Source: Streptomyces sp. NRRL F-5122
GTDB lineage: Bacteria > Actinomycetota > Actinomycetes > Streptomycetales > Streptomycetaceae
Reading direction: 5' to 3'
Length of the DNA: 64,000 nucleotides
NCBI RefSeq assembly: GCF_001507435.1
Contig: NZ_LMWH01000248.1
Span: 8,680-72,679 of the forward strand
The notes beneath the pieces are model-generated. The model was not told the DNA's origin, ran no database searches, and saw only the letters and a list, made by a program, of their open reading frames with translations. Every line of letters starts with the position of its first letter. Within the stretch, counting starts at the first letter, position 1. Of the stretch, positions 1 to 8,620 are shown piece by piece. The position numbers and the translations under genes are program-made.

Positions 1-519
1 TTCGGCGGCGGAGTCGCCTCCAACAGCACCGTCACCTTCAACCGCAGTTGGGTGACCGGAAACACTGCCACCAGTGGTCCCGGCGGTGGTGTGGCCATGC
101 TCGGCGGCACCAGCACTTTCGAATCCACTCAGGTGACCCGGAACAAGGCGGTCGACGTTGGTGGCGGCATCTCCAGCTCGGGCGAGCTGAACGTCCGCCG
201 AACCACGGTCCTGGGCAACATCGCAGGCAGTCAGGGCGGTGGCATTTGGAGCGGCGGCACCACCCGCATCGACGGGAGCGAGCTCGTCGGCAACCGGACG
301 ACCGCTGTGGGTTCTCAGGGCGGCGGCCTGTTCACCGCCTCGGGAACCGCGACCGTGAACCGTTCCAGGGTCGTCCGGAACCGCGACGGGGCGAACGGAA
401 ACGGTGGTGGGATCTACGAGCAGTCCGGCAGCACGGTCACACTCGGCCGGACGCAGGTGGCGGACAACCTGCCCAACAACTGTGCGCCCCCCGGAGCTGT
501 CCCCGGCTGCGGGAACTGA
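1..519 (+). CDS. Right-handed beta-helix repeat protein (C-terminal part)
   Basis: The frame is open from the first base, so the N-terminus lies outside the window; 172 codons are visible. They consist of imperfect repeats of about 20-25 residues with a GGG(V/I) turn followed by a short strand ending in V-x-x-N or V-x-G-N (for example VTGN, VLGN, VGNR, VRNR). This is the pattern of parallel beta-helix, Pmp-like or pectate-lyase-like repeat proteins, usually secreted or surface-exposed. The protein ends in PGCGN with two cysteines close together. No catalytic residues can be assigned from this part, so an enzymatic role is not claimed. A strong terminator follows. Confidence 0.75.
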   Translation, partial: FGGGVASNSTVTFNRSWVTGNTATSGPGGGVAMLGGTSTFESTQVTRNKAVDVGGGISSSGELNVRRTTVLGNIAGSQGGGIWSGGTTRIDGSELVGNRTTAVGSQGGGLFTASGTATVNRSRVVRNRDGANGNGGGIYEQSGSTVTLGRTQVADNLPNNCAPPGAVPGCGN

Positions 520-596
520 CTCCGGACCGGGACAGGTCACAGCGCGCCTGATGCCTGCAGCAGGAGTCGAACACTCGCCGAAACCGCAGTTGTGGT

Positions 597-636
597 CCGA
601 GGGCTCGCAGACGGAGGACAGTCTGCGAGCCCTCGG
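597..636 (+). terminator. Intrinsic terminator after the beta-helix gene
   Basis: A perfect 16-bp inverted repeat (597-612 with 621-636) encloses an 8-nt loop. It lies 78 nt after the stop codon of the beta-helix gene and well before the next start, as expected for a GC-rich actinomycete terminator without a long U tract. Confidence 0.75.
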
Positions 637-786
637 CGCCGTGCCGCAGGGACTTTCCGGGCAGCAGGACCAGGTGGAACCTGCCCGTTGCGGAGCCCGA
701 CCGGTCCAGCGGGAGTCATCCCCTGAGAAGGTGGAGGACGGCAAGCCGATCCTCGGCAAGACGCTCGACAAGGACGTGACGCAATC

Positions 787-1968
787 ATGGGGATGACCGA
801 GGTCCCGTCGACTGCCCGGCTCACGGAGGACGAGCGCGCCATCGTGGAAGTGGTCGCCGACTTCGTCGACAACGAGGTGCTCCCCGTGGTGCGGCAGTTG
901 GAGCACTCCGACACCTACCCCGAGGAGCTCATCGAGCAGATGAAACGGCTCGGGGTGTTCGGCCTGCTCGTGCCCGCCGAGTACGGCGGTGTTGATGTAT
1001 CCACCGCCTGCTTCGCCCTGGTCGCCCAGGAGCTGGCACGCGGCTGGATGTCGCTGGCCGGTGCGATGGGCGGGCACTCCGTGGTGGCCTACCTGATCCG
1101 CACCTTCGGCACGCCCGAGCAGAAGGCGACGTACCTCTCCGCGATGGCCACCGGCGCCTTGCGCGCCACCATGGCGCTGACCGAGCCGGGCGGTGGCTCC
1201 GACCTGAAGGCCATGCGGACCAAGGCGGTACTCGCGGACGGCACATGGACCGTCAACGGCTCGAAGACCTGGATCACCAACTCGCGCCGGGCCGGACTGA
1301 TCGCACTGCTCACCCGCACCGGACCCGAACAGGGCAAGGGCTTCTCCATCCTTCTGGTGGAGAGGGATGCCGGTTACGAAGTCTCCAGGGACCTGCCCAA
1401 GCTCGGCTACAAGGGTGTCGAGAGTTGTGAAGTGGTCTTCGACCAGGTGCAGGTCCCTGAGTCCGCTGTCCTCGGCGGTGTGGCCGGCAGCGGCTTCCCG
1501 CAGATGATGCGCGGACTGGAGATCGGCCGGATCCAGGTGGCATCCAGGGCGCTGGGTGTCGCCCAGGCGGCGCTCAACGACGCCACCCGCTATGCACAGG
1601 AGCGGGAGGCCTTCGGCCGTCCGATCTGGGAGCACCAGTCGATCGGCAACTATCTCGCCGACGGTGCCACCAAACTGCGGGCGGCGCGCCTGCTCACCCT
1701 GGACGCTGCCGCCCGGGTGGACGCCGGCGAGCGTGCCGACATGGAGGCCGGCATGGCCAAGCTCTTCGCGTCCGAGGTCTGCATGGAGGTCACCCTCAAC
1801 GCGATCCGGATCCACGGCGGTTACGGCTACTCCACCGAGTTCGACGTCGAGCGCTATTTCCGGGACGCCCCGCTGATGATCGTGGGTGAGGGCACCAACG
1901 AGATCCAGCGCAACGTCATCGCCAAGCAGCACATCGCCCGCAACCCGATCGACGGCGGAGGCCGCTGA
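787..1968 (+). CDS. Acyl-CoA dehydrogenase
   Basis: A 393-residue flavoprotein of the usual family length, predicted to oxidise an acyl-CoA to the trans-2-enoyl-CoA in the cytoplasm and pass electrons to ETF. The order is an N-terminal helical domain, a middle beta domain with the signature LTEPGGGSD near residue 132, and a C-terminal helical domain ending in GEGTNEIQRN. The Glu of GEGTNE (about residue 367) is at the catalytic-base position of short- and medium-chain enzymes. An alternative ATG lies two codons downstream; the ribosome site is weak for both. A gap of 112 nt separates it from the MaoC-like gene on the same strand, so the two probably form one transcript. Substrate chain length cannot be read from sequence. 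Confidence 0.9.
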   Translation: MGMTEVPSTARLTEDERAIVEVVADFVDNEVLPVVRQLEHSDTYPEELIEQMKRLGVFGLLVPAEYGGVDVSTACFALVAQELARGWMSLAGAMGGHSVVAYLIRTFGTPEQKATYLSAMATGALRATMALTEPGGGSDLKAMRTKAVLADGTWTVNGSKTWITNSRRAGLIALLTRTGPEQGKGFSILLVERDAGYEVSRDLPKLGYKGVESCEVVFDQVQVPESAVLGGVAGSGFPQMMRGLEIGRIQVASRALGVAQAALNDATRYAQEREAFGRPIWEHQSIGNYLADGATKLRAARLLTLDAAARVDAGERADMEAGMAKLFASEVCMEVTLNAIRIHGGYGYSTEFDVERYFRDAPLMIVGEGTNEIQRNVIAKQHIARNPIDGGGR

Positions 1969-2080
1969 TGAGCCGATCCGACACCCTAACCACGCTCCGC
2001 GCCCCGAGGCAGGGGCGGCGCATCGGTGCCGGACCCACGGGCGCCGAGACCGTGCCGGCAGCCATAGGGGAGGCGCTGGG

Positions 2081-2962
2081 ATGAGCGGCGCCCCTGAGCA
2101 TTTCGCGGCCATCGAGGCCGATTGGCGTCCGGCGCCCGTCGAGGCCACCGAGTTCGTCACCGCCGCGCCCGTCCGGGCCTTGGCGGGGCTCTTCGACCAG
2201 CTGGTCCCGGCGCTGGGCGTCGGCGATCCGCTGCCTCCCTTGTGGCACTGGCTGTACGTGCTGGACCGCCCGGCCCAGGCCGATCTGGGCGAGGACGGCC
2301 ACCCTCGCGACGGCGGGCTCTTCCTGCCACCGCTGCCGGACCGGCGTCGGATGTTCGGTGGAGGACGGCTGGAATTCCGTGCCCCGATCCGCGTCGGCGA
2401 TCTTCTCACCCGCCGTTCCGAGGTCGCGAGCGTACGCGTACGGCATGGCGGATCCGGCCGGCTGCTGCTGGTGACGGTACGTCATGAATATCTCGTCGAC
2501 GGCGAGATCCGCACGGTCGAGGAGCAGGACCTCGTCTACAAGCAGGCAGGCATGCCGCCTGTCCCCGAGCCCGTCGGGGAAGCGGTCCCGGCCGCGCCAG
2601 CCGAAGTGCCGCCCGCCCCCTGGGCGTTCACCCTGCGGCCGGACCCGACACTGCTCTTCCGCTTCAGCGCGCTCACCTACAACGCCCACCGCATCCACTA
2701 CGACCGCGACTATGCGCGGGACGTGGAGGGCTACCCGGACCTGGTCGTGCACGGCCCCCTGCTGGCCCTGTCGCTGCTGGAACTCCCTCGCCGCTGCGCC
2801 CCGGAACGCGCCGTGACCGCCCTCGCGTTCCGATCGAGAGCCCCTCTCTTCGCGCCGAGGGACATCGAGGTGACGGGCGTTCCGGAAGGCGACCGTGCGG
2901 TGCTCTCGGCAGGCCTCCCGGGCGCCGCTCCCGGGATCACCGCGTCCGTGAGCCTTCGCTGA
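2081..2962 (+). CDS. FAS1-like/MaoC-family acyl-CoA hydratase (mesaconyl-C4-CoA hydratase type)
   Basis: A 293-residue double-hotdog protein. The ATG at 2081 was chosen because GGGGAGG sits 7 nt upstream; the open frame extends further 5' without a site. The C-terminal half carries the hydratase signature FSALTYNAHRIHYD followed by YPDLVVHGPL, typical of MaoC-like, HTD2 or mesaconyl-C4-CoA hydratase enzymes. These add water across an enoyl-CoA or dehydrate the 3-hydroxyacyl-CoA. The N-terminal half is the FAS1-type dehydratase domain. Lying directly after an acyl-CoA dehydrogenase it would supply the hydration step. The specific substrate (mesaconyl, itaconyl or another branched enoyl-CoA) is inference only. 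Confidence 0.8.
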   Translation: MSGAPEHFAAIEADWRPAPVEATEFVTAAPVRALAGLFDQLVPALGVGDPLPPLWHWLYVLDRPAQADLGEDGHPRDGGLFLPPLPDRRRMFGGGRLEFRAPIRVGDLLTRRSEVASVRVRHGGSGRLLLVTVRHEYLVDGEIRTVEEQDLVYKQAGMPPVPEPVGEAVPAAPAEVPPAPWAFTLRPDPTLLFRFSALTYNAHRIHYDRDYARDVEGYPDLVVHGPLLALSLLELPRRCAPERAVTALAFRSRAPLFAPRDIEVTGVPEGDRAVLSAGLPGAAPGITASVSLR

Positions 2963-3059
2963 CTTCGCTGACGGGGCGGGATGTCCGGGCGGTCGGCGCC
3001 CCGCTGAGGGGCGCGGAGGCCGCTGCGGGAGGGCTGGGAGGACATCGTGAACTCCTCGG

Positions 3060-4244
3060 TCAGACCGAGCCGTCGGCGTGCAGCGCCTTGATCGCTTCGT
3101 CGTCGTAGCCGAGCGCGCGCAGCACGGTGTCGGTGTGCTCGCCCACGGCCGGGACCGGGTCCATCCGCGGGGTGACTCCGTGCAGGGTGGCAGGGGGCAG
3201 CAGGGCCCTGATGGGCCCGCACGGTGTCTCGACCTCACGCCATCGGTCACGGCCGGCCAGAACGGGATGGTCCCAATAGTCGGCGACCGAGTTGAGCCGG
3301 GCATTGGCGACATTGGCCCGGTCCAGCAACTCGATGGCTGCGGCGGCGTCGAGGTCGGCGAAGCGTTCGCCGATGAGCGAGTTGAGTTCCTCGCGGTTGG
3401 CCACCCGGGCGGAGCCACGGTGAAAACGCTCGTCAGCGGCGATGTCCGGGGCCTTGAGGAAGACCTTGCAGAACGAGGCCCACTCTCGTTCGTTCTGGAT
3501 GGCGAGCAGGACGGTCCCGCCGTCGCGCGCCGTGAACGGCCCGTAGGGGGCGATGGTGGCGTGCTGGGCGCCGAACCGGGCGGGCTCCACGCCGCTGTAA
3601 GCCGTGTAGTAGGCGGGTGAGCCCATCCACTCCGAGAGCGCCTCGAAGAGGGAGACCTCGACCGGGGTGCCGCGGCCGGTGGTGGCGCGCCGGATCAGCG
3701 CTGTGAGGATGCCGGAGTAGGCGTACATGCCGGCCGCGATGTCGGCGATCGAGATGCCGACCTTGGCGGGTTCCTCGGGGGAGCCGGTCAGGGAGACGAC
3801 GCCGGTCTCGCACTGGACCAGCAGGTCGTACGCCTTGCGGTCGGCCCATGGGCCGTGGTTGCCGTAACCGGAGATGTCGCAGACGATCAGCTTGGGGTGG
3901 CACTCCGCAAGATCCTCGGCGCCGAGGCCGAGCCGGCGGGTGGCGCCGGGGGCGAGGTTCTGGACGAACACGTCTGCGTCGACAAGCAGCCTGTCCAACA
4001 CCTCGCGGCCGCCAGGGGACTTGAGGTCGAGGGTGACCGACTCCTTCGAGCGGTTGAGCCAGACGAAGTAGCTGGACTGACCGTGCACCGACTCGTCGTA
4101 GGCGCGGGCGAAGTCACCGACGCCGGGGCGCTCGATCTTGATGACCCGGGCTCCGAGGTCCGCGAGCTGGCGGGTGGCGAACGGAGCGGCGACGGCCTGC
4201 TCCAGGCTCACCACCGTGATCCCTTCCAGGGGCAGGGCGGTCAC
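3060..4244 (-). CDS. Class III CoA-transferase (CaiB/BaiF family), copy 1
   Basis: A 394-residue enzyme starting at a GTG (4244) that has GGAGG 5 nt upstream; the open frame continues far upstream but with no homology. The N-terminus (LEGITVVSLEQAVAAPFATR, then LADLGARVIKIE) is the classical family start. The predicted active-site Asp lies at about residue 140 in KAYDLLVQ, after GYGNHGP. Family members move CoA between carboxylic acids through an aspartyl-CoA thioester, acting as formyl-CoA, carnitine, benzylsuccinate or mesaconate transferases. This copy is separated from the main minus-strand operon by a tnpB relic, which may have split an older operon. Donor and acceptor acids cannot be named from sequence. 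Confidence 0.88.
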   Translation of the reverse strand: MTALPLEGITVVSLEQAVAAPFATRQLADLGARVIKIERPGVGDFARAYDESVHGQSSYFVWLNRSKESVTLDLKSPGGREVLDRLLVDADVFVQNLAPGATRRLGLGAEDLAECHPKLIVCDISGYGNHGPWADRKAYDLLVQCETGVVSLTGSPEEPAKVGISIADIAAGMYAYSGILTALIRRATTGRGTPVEVSLFEALSEWMGSPAYYTAYSGVEPARFGAQHATIAPYGPFTARDGGTVLLAIQNEREWASFCKVFLKAPDIAADERFHRGSARVANREELNSLIGERFADLDAAAAIELLDRANVANARLNSVADYWDHPVLAGRDRWREVETPCGPIRALLPPATLHGVTPRMDPVPAVGEHTDTVLRALGYDDEAIKALHADGSV

Positions 4245-4398
4245 TGGGCCTCCTCGGTTCCGGCCGACGTCGTCGAGCAAGACCATCACATCCTGGCCCC
4301 CGCTGCGACCAAGAGCGCGGACACGGTGCTTCGGAGATGTCGGGGCGGTCATGTCCGGACCGGCACTCCAGGCCCAACGGCCGGGGGGAGACAGGTCA

Positions 4399-4445
4399 CC
4401 GGGTTCCTCCGAGGATGCCCCGGCCTTCAGGCCGTGGAGGAATTG
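4399..4445 (+). repeat. Degenerate IS200/IS605-type end hairpin
   Basis: The segment around CGGCCT-TC-AGGCCG (4421-4434), flanked by GATGCCC and GGAGGAATT, resembles a decayed copy of the C-rich/G-rich end hairpin found intact at 4893-4925. It may mark an older right end or an internal rearrangement of the same element. The region 4245-4578 holds no other gene that I can support. Confidence 0.35.
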
Positions 4446-4578
4446 GATCCCTGTGGAGCAGGGCGGGGGAAGGGCAACCGTCGCCAGGGCGATTGGTCGT
4501 CCACCACGGCATGGGGTGAGAAGGCCCGTCTTGATCAAGAGCTCCCGACTGTCAGTCCTCCCGGATAGATTCGGGTTC

Positions 4579-4829
4579 ATGACGAAGGCGGCCGACGCCG
4601 CTCTCTCGGCTACCAAGCGCGCCCTGATCGAGATGGGCCGTAAGCATGGGCGGGATGTGCGCCTGGTGCATCCCGCGCACACCACGATGGAGTGCCCTGC
4701 ACGCGATGCGGAGCCGTGCGCCCTCGGGACAAGAATTCCGCGTTCGTGATGCTGGTCCGGGCGGGTTGGTGCCCGGCAGGTGCTGAGGGCGTAAGACCTT
4801 CCGGGCCGCTGGCCCGGAAGGCTGCCTGA
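4579..4829 (+). pseudogene. TnpB (IS200/IS605/IS1341-type) C-terminal relic
   Basis: Two reading frames give consecutive pieces of a TnpB tail. Frame 1 from 4579 reads ...RKHGRDVRLVHPAHTTMEC, the segment before and into the first Cys of the zinc finger. Frame 2 continues as CTRCGAVRPRDKNSAFVM and LVRAGWCPAGAEGVRP to a stop at 4827-4829. CTRC is the second CxxC, and RDKNSA carries the third RuvC Asp. The stretch normally between the two CxxC pairs is deleted, and most of the N-terminal protein is missing, so no nuclease can be made. The element lies between two CoA-transferase genes of the same strand. Confidence 0.75.
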
Positions 4830-4930
4830 GCCTGGAATCCCCATACACGCCCGAAGGCGCCCCGCAAGGGGCGTCCGGCCACAAGGCCGGACGGGAATCC
4901 CCCGCCTCCAGACGGGGGAGCCTTCAATCA
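4797..4930 (+). repeat. Structured right end of the tnpB element (omega-RNA-like hairpins)
   Basis: Starting in the last codons of the tnpB relic there are four hairpins in a row. They are an 11-bp perfect stem (4797-4807 with 4811-4821), CGCCCC/GGGGCG (4858-4873), GTCCGGCC/GGCCGGAC (4873-4892) and CCCCCG/CGGGGG (4899-4918), then CTTCAATCAA. In IS200/IS605 elements the tnpB 3' end and right end encode the guide (omega) RNA and the TnpA-recognised hairpin. Here the RNA side looks better preserved than the protein. No TnpA gene is visible. 4931-5212 contains nothing else that I can support. Confidence 0.55.
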
Positions 4931-5212
4931 AGGACCACAACCGGCCGGAACGGCGCACTCATGGACAACGGCACCCCGCCGCCTCATCGTGCGGCGAGGT
5001 GCCGTCGGCTCTTTGTGCCGGTTCCTCTCGTCAACGCGGAATCCCATGGCCTGTCCGACGGTCCGGGGCGCCGGAGGACGACGCTCCGCGGCGTCGATGT
5101 CATGCGTGATGTCTCGCACGACCGGCGGTGTTCCGGCACTGTGGGAGTTCGAGGCTCACGGCCAGTGCGCTGAGACGGCGTCCCGAGTGGGTCTCTCCCG
5201 ACATCGTGCTCA

Positions 5213-6442
5213 TCACGCAGCCTCCTCTTCCGGAGCGCCAGGGATCGCTCCCTGGCTGCGCAGCCGTACGACATCGGCGGGGCTGAAGCCCAGCTCGGCG
5301 AGGACCTCGTCGTTGTGCTCGCCGAGGTCCGGCGCACGCTTGGCCGCCACCTTCGGCACCCCGCGCAGATTGATCGGGCTGCTGACGGTCTCCTTCAGAT
5401 CGCTGACGCCTTCCAGGGGCACCACGATGTCGTTGGCGCGCAACTGCACGTCCTGCGCGGCCTCCTCCGGAGTCTGGATGAGGCTGAAGGTGATGCGCTC
5501 CCGGTCCAGGGCGTCCTTCCAGTGGGCGAAGGACTGCGAACGGAACTCGGCGTCGAGCACCTCGCTCACGGCGGCGGCGTTCTTGACCAGGGCCTCGGCG
5601 TCGGCGAAGCGGGGGTCCTCGAGCAGCTCGGGGCGCCCGACGGCGCGCGCCAGTCCCGGCCAGTGCAGGGACGAGGTTGCCAGCATGAACCACCGGCCGT
5701 CCGCCGTGCGGTAGGGGTTGGTCAACGCGTTCACCGGTGCGTTGCGGTCGTGCAGCTCGAACGGCGTGCCCCCGGCGAGCGCACCGGCCACGAGGGTTCC
5801 GGTGGCCCAGACCCCGGTGGCGAGCAGTGAGGTTCCGACACTGGTCCCCTCCCCGGTCCGTTCGCGGTGGTACAAGGCTGTCACGATGGCCCCGTAGATC
5901 GCGACGGCCGTCGTGTAGTCGCCGCTGCCCCAGACCGGCACCGTGGGCGGGGCTCCCGCGTCCCGGGTGGAGGCCAGCAGGCCGCTGCGCGACCAGAAGG
6001 CGGTCAGGTCGAAGCCCGGCTGCCTGGCGTCGGGGCCTGCATCACCGAACCCGGTGATGTCGGCGTAGACGACCCTCGGGTTCCAGCTCGAGACCTGGTC
6101 GTAGCCGAGGTGCAGCTTTTCGCGTGTACCGTGCGGGAAGTTGGTGATCACCACGTCGGCCCACTCGACGAGGCGCTTGAGAACCTCGGTGGACGCGGGG
6201 GACTTCAGGTCGATCACCATGCCGCGCTTGTTGCGGTTGGCGAGGTGCCAGCCGTAGTTGGCCTCCGCCCGGGGGCTGGGCGGCACGAAGCTCAGCCGCC
6301 GCTGGGGGTCGCCCTGACCCGGCGGCTCGATCTTGACGACGTCCGCTCCGAAGTCGGAGAGCATGGTGGCCGCCGCCGGTCCCGCGATGTATGTCGACGC
6401 GTCCAGGACCTTCAGGCCGGTGAAGACGGAATGTGTGGTCAT
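5213..6442 (-). CDS. Class III CoA-transferase (CaiB/BaiF family), copy 2
   Basis: A 409-residue protein. The start at ATG 6442 lies 5 nt after the stop of the upstream acyl-CoA dehydrogenase, with GGGGTGA before it. The N-terminus reads GLKVLDASTYIAGPAAA then LSDFGADVVKIEPP. The catalytic Asp is predicted near residue 145 in the PGFDLTAFW context typical of this family. It is the last gene of a tightly packed operon (hydratase, decarboxylase, two dehydrogenases, transferases), so it probably loads or unloads CoA on an intermediate of that pathway. It differs clearly from copies 1 and 3 and is not a recent duplicate. Confidence 0.88.
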   Translation of the reverse strand: MTTHSVFTGLKVLDASTYIAGPAAATMLSDFGADVVKIEPPGQGDPQRRLSFVPPSPRAEANYGWHLANRNKRGMVIDLKSPASTEVLKRLVEWADVVITNFPHGTREKLHLGYDQVSSWNPRVVYADITGFGDAGPDARQPGFDLTAFWSRSGLLASTRDAGAPPTVPVWGSGDYTTAVAIYGAIVTALYHRERTGEGTSVGTSLLATGVWATGTLVAGALAGGTPFELHDRNAPVNALTNPYRTADGRWFMLATSSLHWPGLARAVGRPELLEDPRFADAEALVKNAAAVSEVLDAEFRSQSFAHWKDALDRERITFSLIQTPEEAAQDVQLRANDIVVPLEGVSDLKETVSSPINLRGVPKVAAKRAPDLGEHNDEVLAELGFSPADVVRLRSQGAIPGAPEEEAA

Positions 6443-6447
6443 CGCCG

Positions 6448-7668
6448 TCACCCCACGAAGGCGCTGTGGCCGGTGATCGACTTGCCGACGATGAGGGTCT
6501 GCATCTGGTGCGTGCCCTCGTAGGAGTAGAGGGCTTCGGCGTCGGAGAAGAACCGGGCGACGTCGTAGTCGAGGAGGATTCCGTTGCCGCCGAAGAGTTC
6601 GCGGCTCCAGGCGACGACCTCGCGCATTCGGGCTGCGACGTACTCCTTGGCCAGCGCGGAGTGTTCGTCGCGGAAGATGCCCTGGTCCTGCAGCCGGGCG
6701 AGTTGTATCAGCATGCCCCAGCAGGCGGTGATGTTGCCCAGGCTCTTGACCAGCAGGTCCTGCACCAGCTGGAACTTCGCGATGGGTCGGCCGAAGGCGA
6801 TGCGTTCCTTCGCGTAGTCGAGCGCGAGTTCGTAGGCGCCGATCATGACGCCGAGGGCCTGCCAGGCGACCCCGCTGCGCGTCTGGCGCAGCACCTCGGC
6901 GACGTCGCGGAAGCCCTTGATGTTCTGCAGCCGGTTGGCCTCGGGCACACGGACGTTGGTCAGGGTGATCTCGGCGTTCTGCACGATGCGCAGTGCGATC
7001 TTGCCCTCGATCTTCTCGGGCTTGAAGCCGGGGGTGCCCTTCTCGACGACGAAGGCCTTGACCTTGTTGTCGTCGACGTCCCGGGCGAAGACCACGACGT
7101 AGTCGGCGAATGTGGCATTGCCGATCCACTTCTTGGCGCCGTTGAGGACCCAGGTGTCACCGTCGCGCCGGGCGGTGGTGCGCATGCCGCCGGAGACGTC
7201 GGAGCCGCCGAGCGGTTCGGTCAGCGCAAACGCTCCGATCTTCTCCATCGTGGCCATGGCGGGCAGGAACCTGTCGCGCTGCTCCTGGTCGCCGCCGTAG
7301 TAGATGGAGTAGAAGCCGAGTCCGTTGTGGACGCCGAAGAAGGTGGCGGTAGAGGCGTCGACGCGGCCGAGCTCAGTGGCGAGCATGCCACCCAACAGGT
7401 GGCTGCCGGCCGGCTTGTGGTCGCCGTACCCCTCGTAGGCGAGGGCGGCCAGTCCGCTGCTGCGGAACTTCTCGATGTACTCGAAGGGGAATTCGGCCTT
7501 GCCCCAGTACTCGTTGACCAGCGGCTTGATCTCCTTGCGCAGGAAGGCGCGGGCGTCGAGCAGTATCTTGCGCTCCTCGTCCGAAAGCAGCGTCTCGTAG
7601 CGGTAGAAGTCGGCGGCCGGCAGGTCGTCCAGCGGGGCGGCGGGGGTGGGGACGGGGGTGGTGGTCAT
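6448..7668 (-). CDS. Acyl-CoA dehydrogenase (glutaryl-CoA dehydrogenase-like)
   Basis: 406 residues from ATG 7668, with AGGAG 6 nt upstream inside the end of the preceding gene. The middle domain has ALTEPLGGSD followed by NGAKKWIGNATFADY, and the C-terminus has YEGTHQMQTLIVGKSITG. The Glu of YEGTH is the expected catalytic base, and EGTH rather than EGTN is the form seen in glutaryl-CoA dehydrogenase and plant ACX4-like enzymes. It would oxidise the CoA ester made by the neighbouring transferases. Whether it also decarboxylates like true glutaryl-CoA dehydrogenase cannot be decided. One nucleotide separates it from the 3-hydroxyacyl-CoA dehydrogenase gene. Confidence 0.87.
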   Translation of the reverse strand: MTTTPVPTPAAPLDDLPAADFYRYETLLSDEERKILLDARAFLRKEIKPLVNEYWGKAEFPFEYIEKFRSSGLAALAYEGYGDHKPAGSHLLGGMLATELGRVDASTATFFGVHNGLGFYSIYYGGDQEQRDRFLPAMATMEKIGAFALTEPLGGSDVSGGMRTTARRDGDTWVLNGAKKWIGNATFADYVVVFARDVDDNKVKAFVVEKGTPGFKPEKIEGKIALRIVQNAEITLTNVRVPEANRLQNIKGFRDVAEVLRQTRSGVAWQALGVMIGAYELALDYAKERIAFGRPIAKFQLVQDLLVKSLGNITACWGMLIQLARLQDQGIFRDEHSALAKEYVAARMREVVAWSRELFGGNGILLDYDVARFFSDAEALYSYEGTHQMQTLIVGKSITGHSAFVG

Positions 7669-7669
7669 C

Positions 7670-8620
7670 TCAGTTCTCCTTCTGGTGCTGATTGCGACGG
7701 ATGTCCGCCAGGGCGGACAGGACGGCGAGTTGCCTGCGGTCACGGGCTTCGGCGAGGTCGGCGTACGGGGTGGACTTGTAGGCCTTCTCCACCGCTTGGA
7801 CGACCCGCTCCTGGTCCTCGGGCTCCTGGGAGGGCTCACCGAGGGACATCTGCTGCATCGACGAACCGATGTGCTCGGTGATGTGGCGGTAGCCGCCGGG
7901 CCCACCGCCCAGGTGCGCGCCCAGGAAGGGACCGACCGTCGCCCAGCGGATGCCGAGCGAGTGGGTCACCACCGTGTCCAGGTCCTCGGGGGTCACCACG
8001 CCCTGCTGGACGAGGTAGACGGCCTGGCGGCTGAGCGCGTTCTGGAGACGGTTGCCCACGAACCCGGGAATCTCCTGGCGTTCGACGACGGGCGTACGAC
8101 CGACGGCGGTGTAGAAGGCGACGGCCGCCTGCACGGACTCCTCGGTGGTGCGCTCGCCGGGCACCACCTCGACGAGCGGCAGCAGGTGGGGCGGGTTGAA
8201 CGGATGTCCGATGAGGATCCGGCCGGCGTCCTCGATGTCCGTGGTGAAGGCGGTCGCCGGGATCGCCGACGACGAGCTCAGCAGCAGTGCGTGTCCAGGG
8301 GCTTCCCGGACGAGCTGGGCGAACAGCTCCTTCTTGAACTCCACGCGTTCCGGGGCGTTTTCCTGGACGACGTCCGCGTCGCGGACCGCTTGGGTCACAT
8401 CGGCGGCGAGATGTACACGTGCGGCGAGGCCGTCGGTGTCCAGGCCCTGTGCGGCCAGGTGCGGACCGAACGCGGCAAGTGCCTCGGCGACCGCCTCCGC
8501 CAGATCGGGCCGCGGGTCGCTGACGTGGACGGTCAGACCGTGTGCGGCGAACAAGGCTGTCCAGGACAGTCCGATGGTGCCCGCCCCGATCACGGCGGCG
8601 GTACGGATGGGGTGTGTCAC
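7670..8620 (-). CDS. 3-hydroxyacyl-CoA dehydrogenase
   Basis: 316 residues with an N-terminal Rossmann domain (AAVIGAGTIGLSW, GxGxxG near residues 11-16) and a C-terminal helical domain. The family signature IGHPFNPPHLLPLVEVV supplies the catalytic His. It is predicted to oxidise a 3-hydroxyacyl-CoA, or a 3-hydroxy acid in carnitine dehydrogenase and lambda-crystallin relatives, with NAD+. The start codon overlaps the stop of the acetoacetate decarboxylase gene by 4 nt (ATGA), showing translational coupling. It is a single-domain enzyme, not fused to a hydratase, and no thiolase follows. Confidence 0.87.
   Translation of the reverse strand: MTHPIRTAAVIGAGTIGLSWTALFAAHGLTVHVSDPRPDLAEAVAEALAAFGPHLAAQGLDTDGLAARVHLAADVTQAVRDADVVQENAPERVEFKKELFAQLVREAPGHALLLSSSSAIPATAFTTDIEDAGRILIGHPFNPPHLLPLVEVVPGERTTEESVQAAVAFYTAVGRTPVVERQEIPGFVGNRLQNALSRQAVYLVQQGVVTPEDLDTVVTHSLGIRWATVGPFLGAHLGGGPGGYRHITEHIGSSMQQMSLGEPSQEPEDQERVVQAVEKAYKSTPYADLAEARDRRQLAVLSALADIRRNQHQKEN

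Noticed and set aside
2981..3222. Overlapping frames between the MaoC-like gene and transferase copy 1
   Set aside because: They are shadows of the transferase 3' end without ribosome sites.
6433..7881. 482-codon plus-strand frame opposite the acyl-CoA dehydrogenase gene
   Set aside because: Low-complexity Val/Gly/Asp composition typical of antisense frames; the minus-strand gene has clear motifs.
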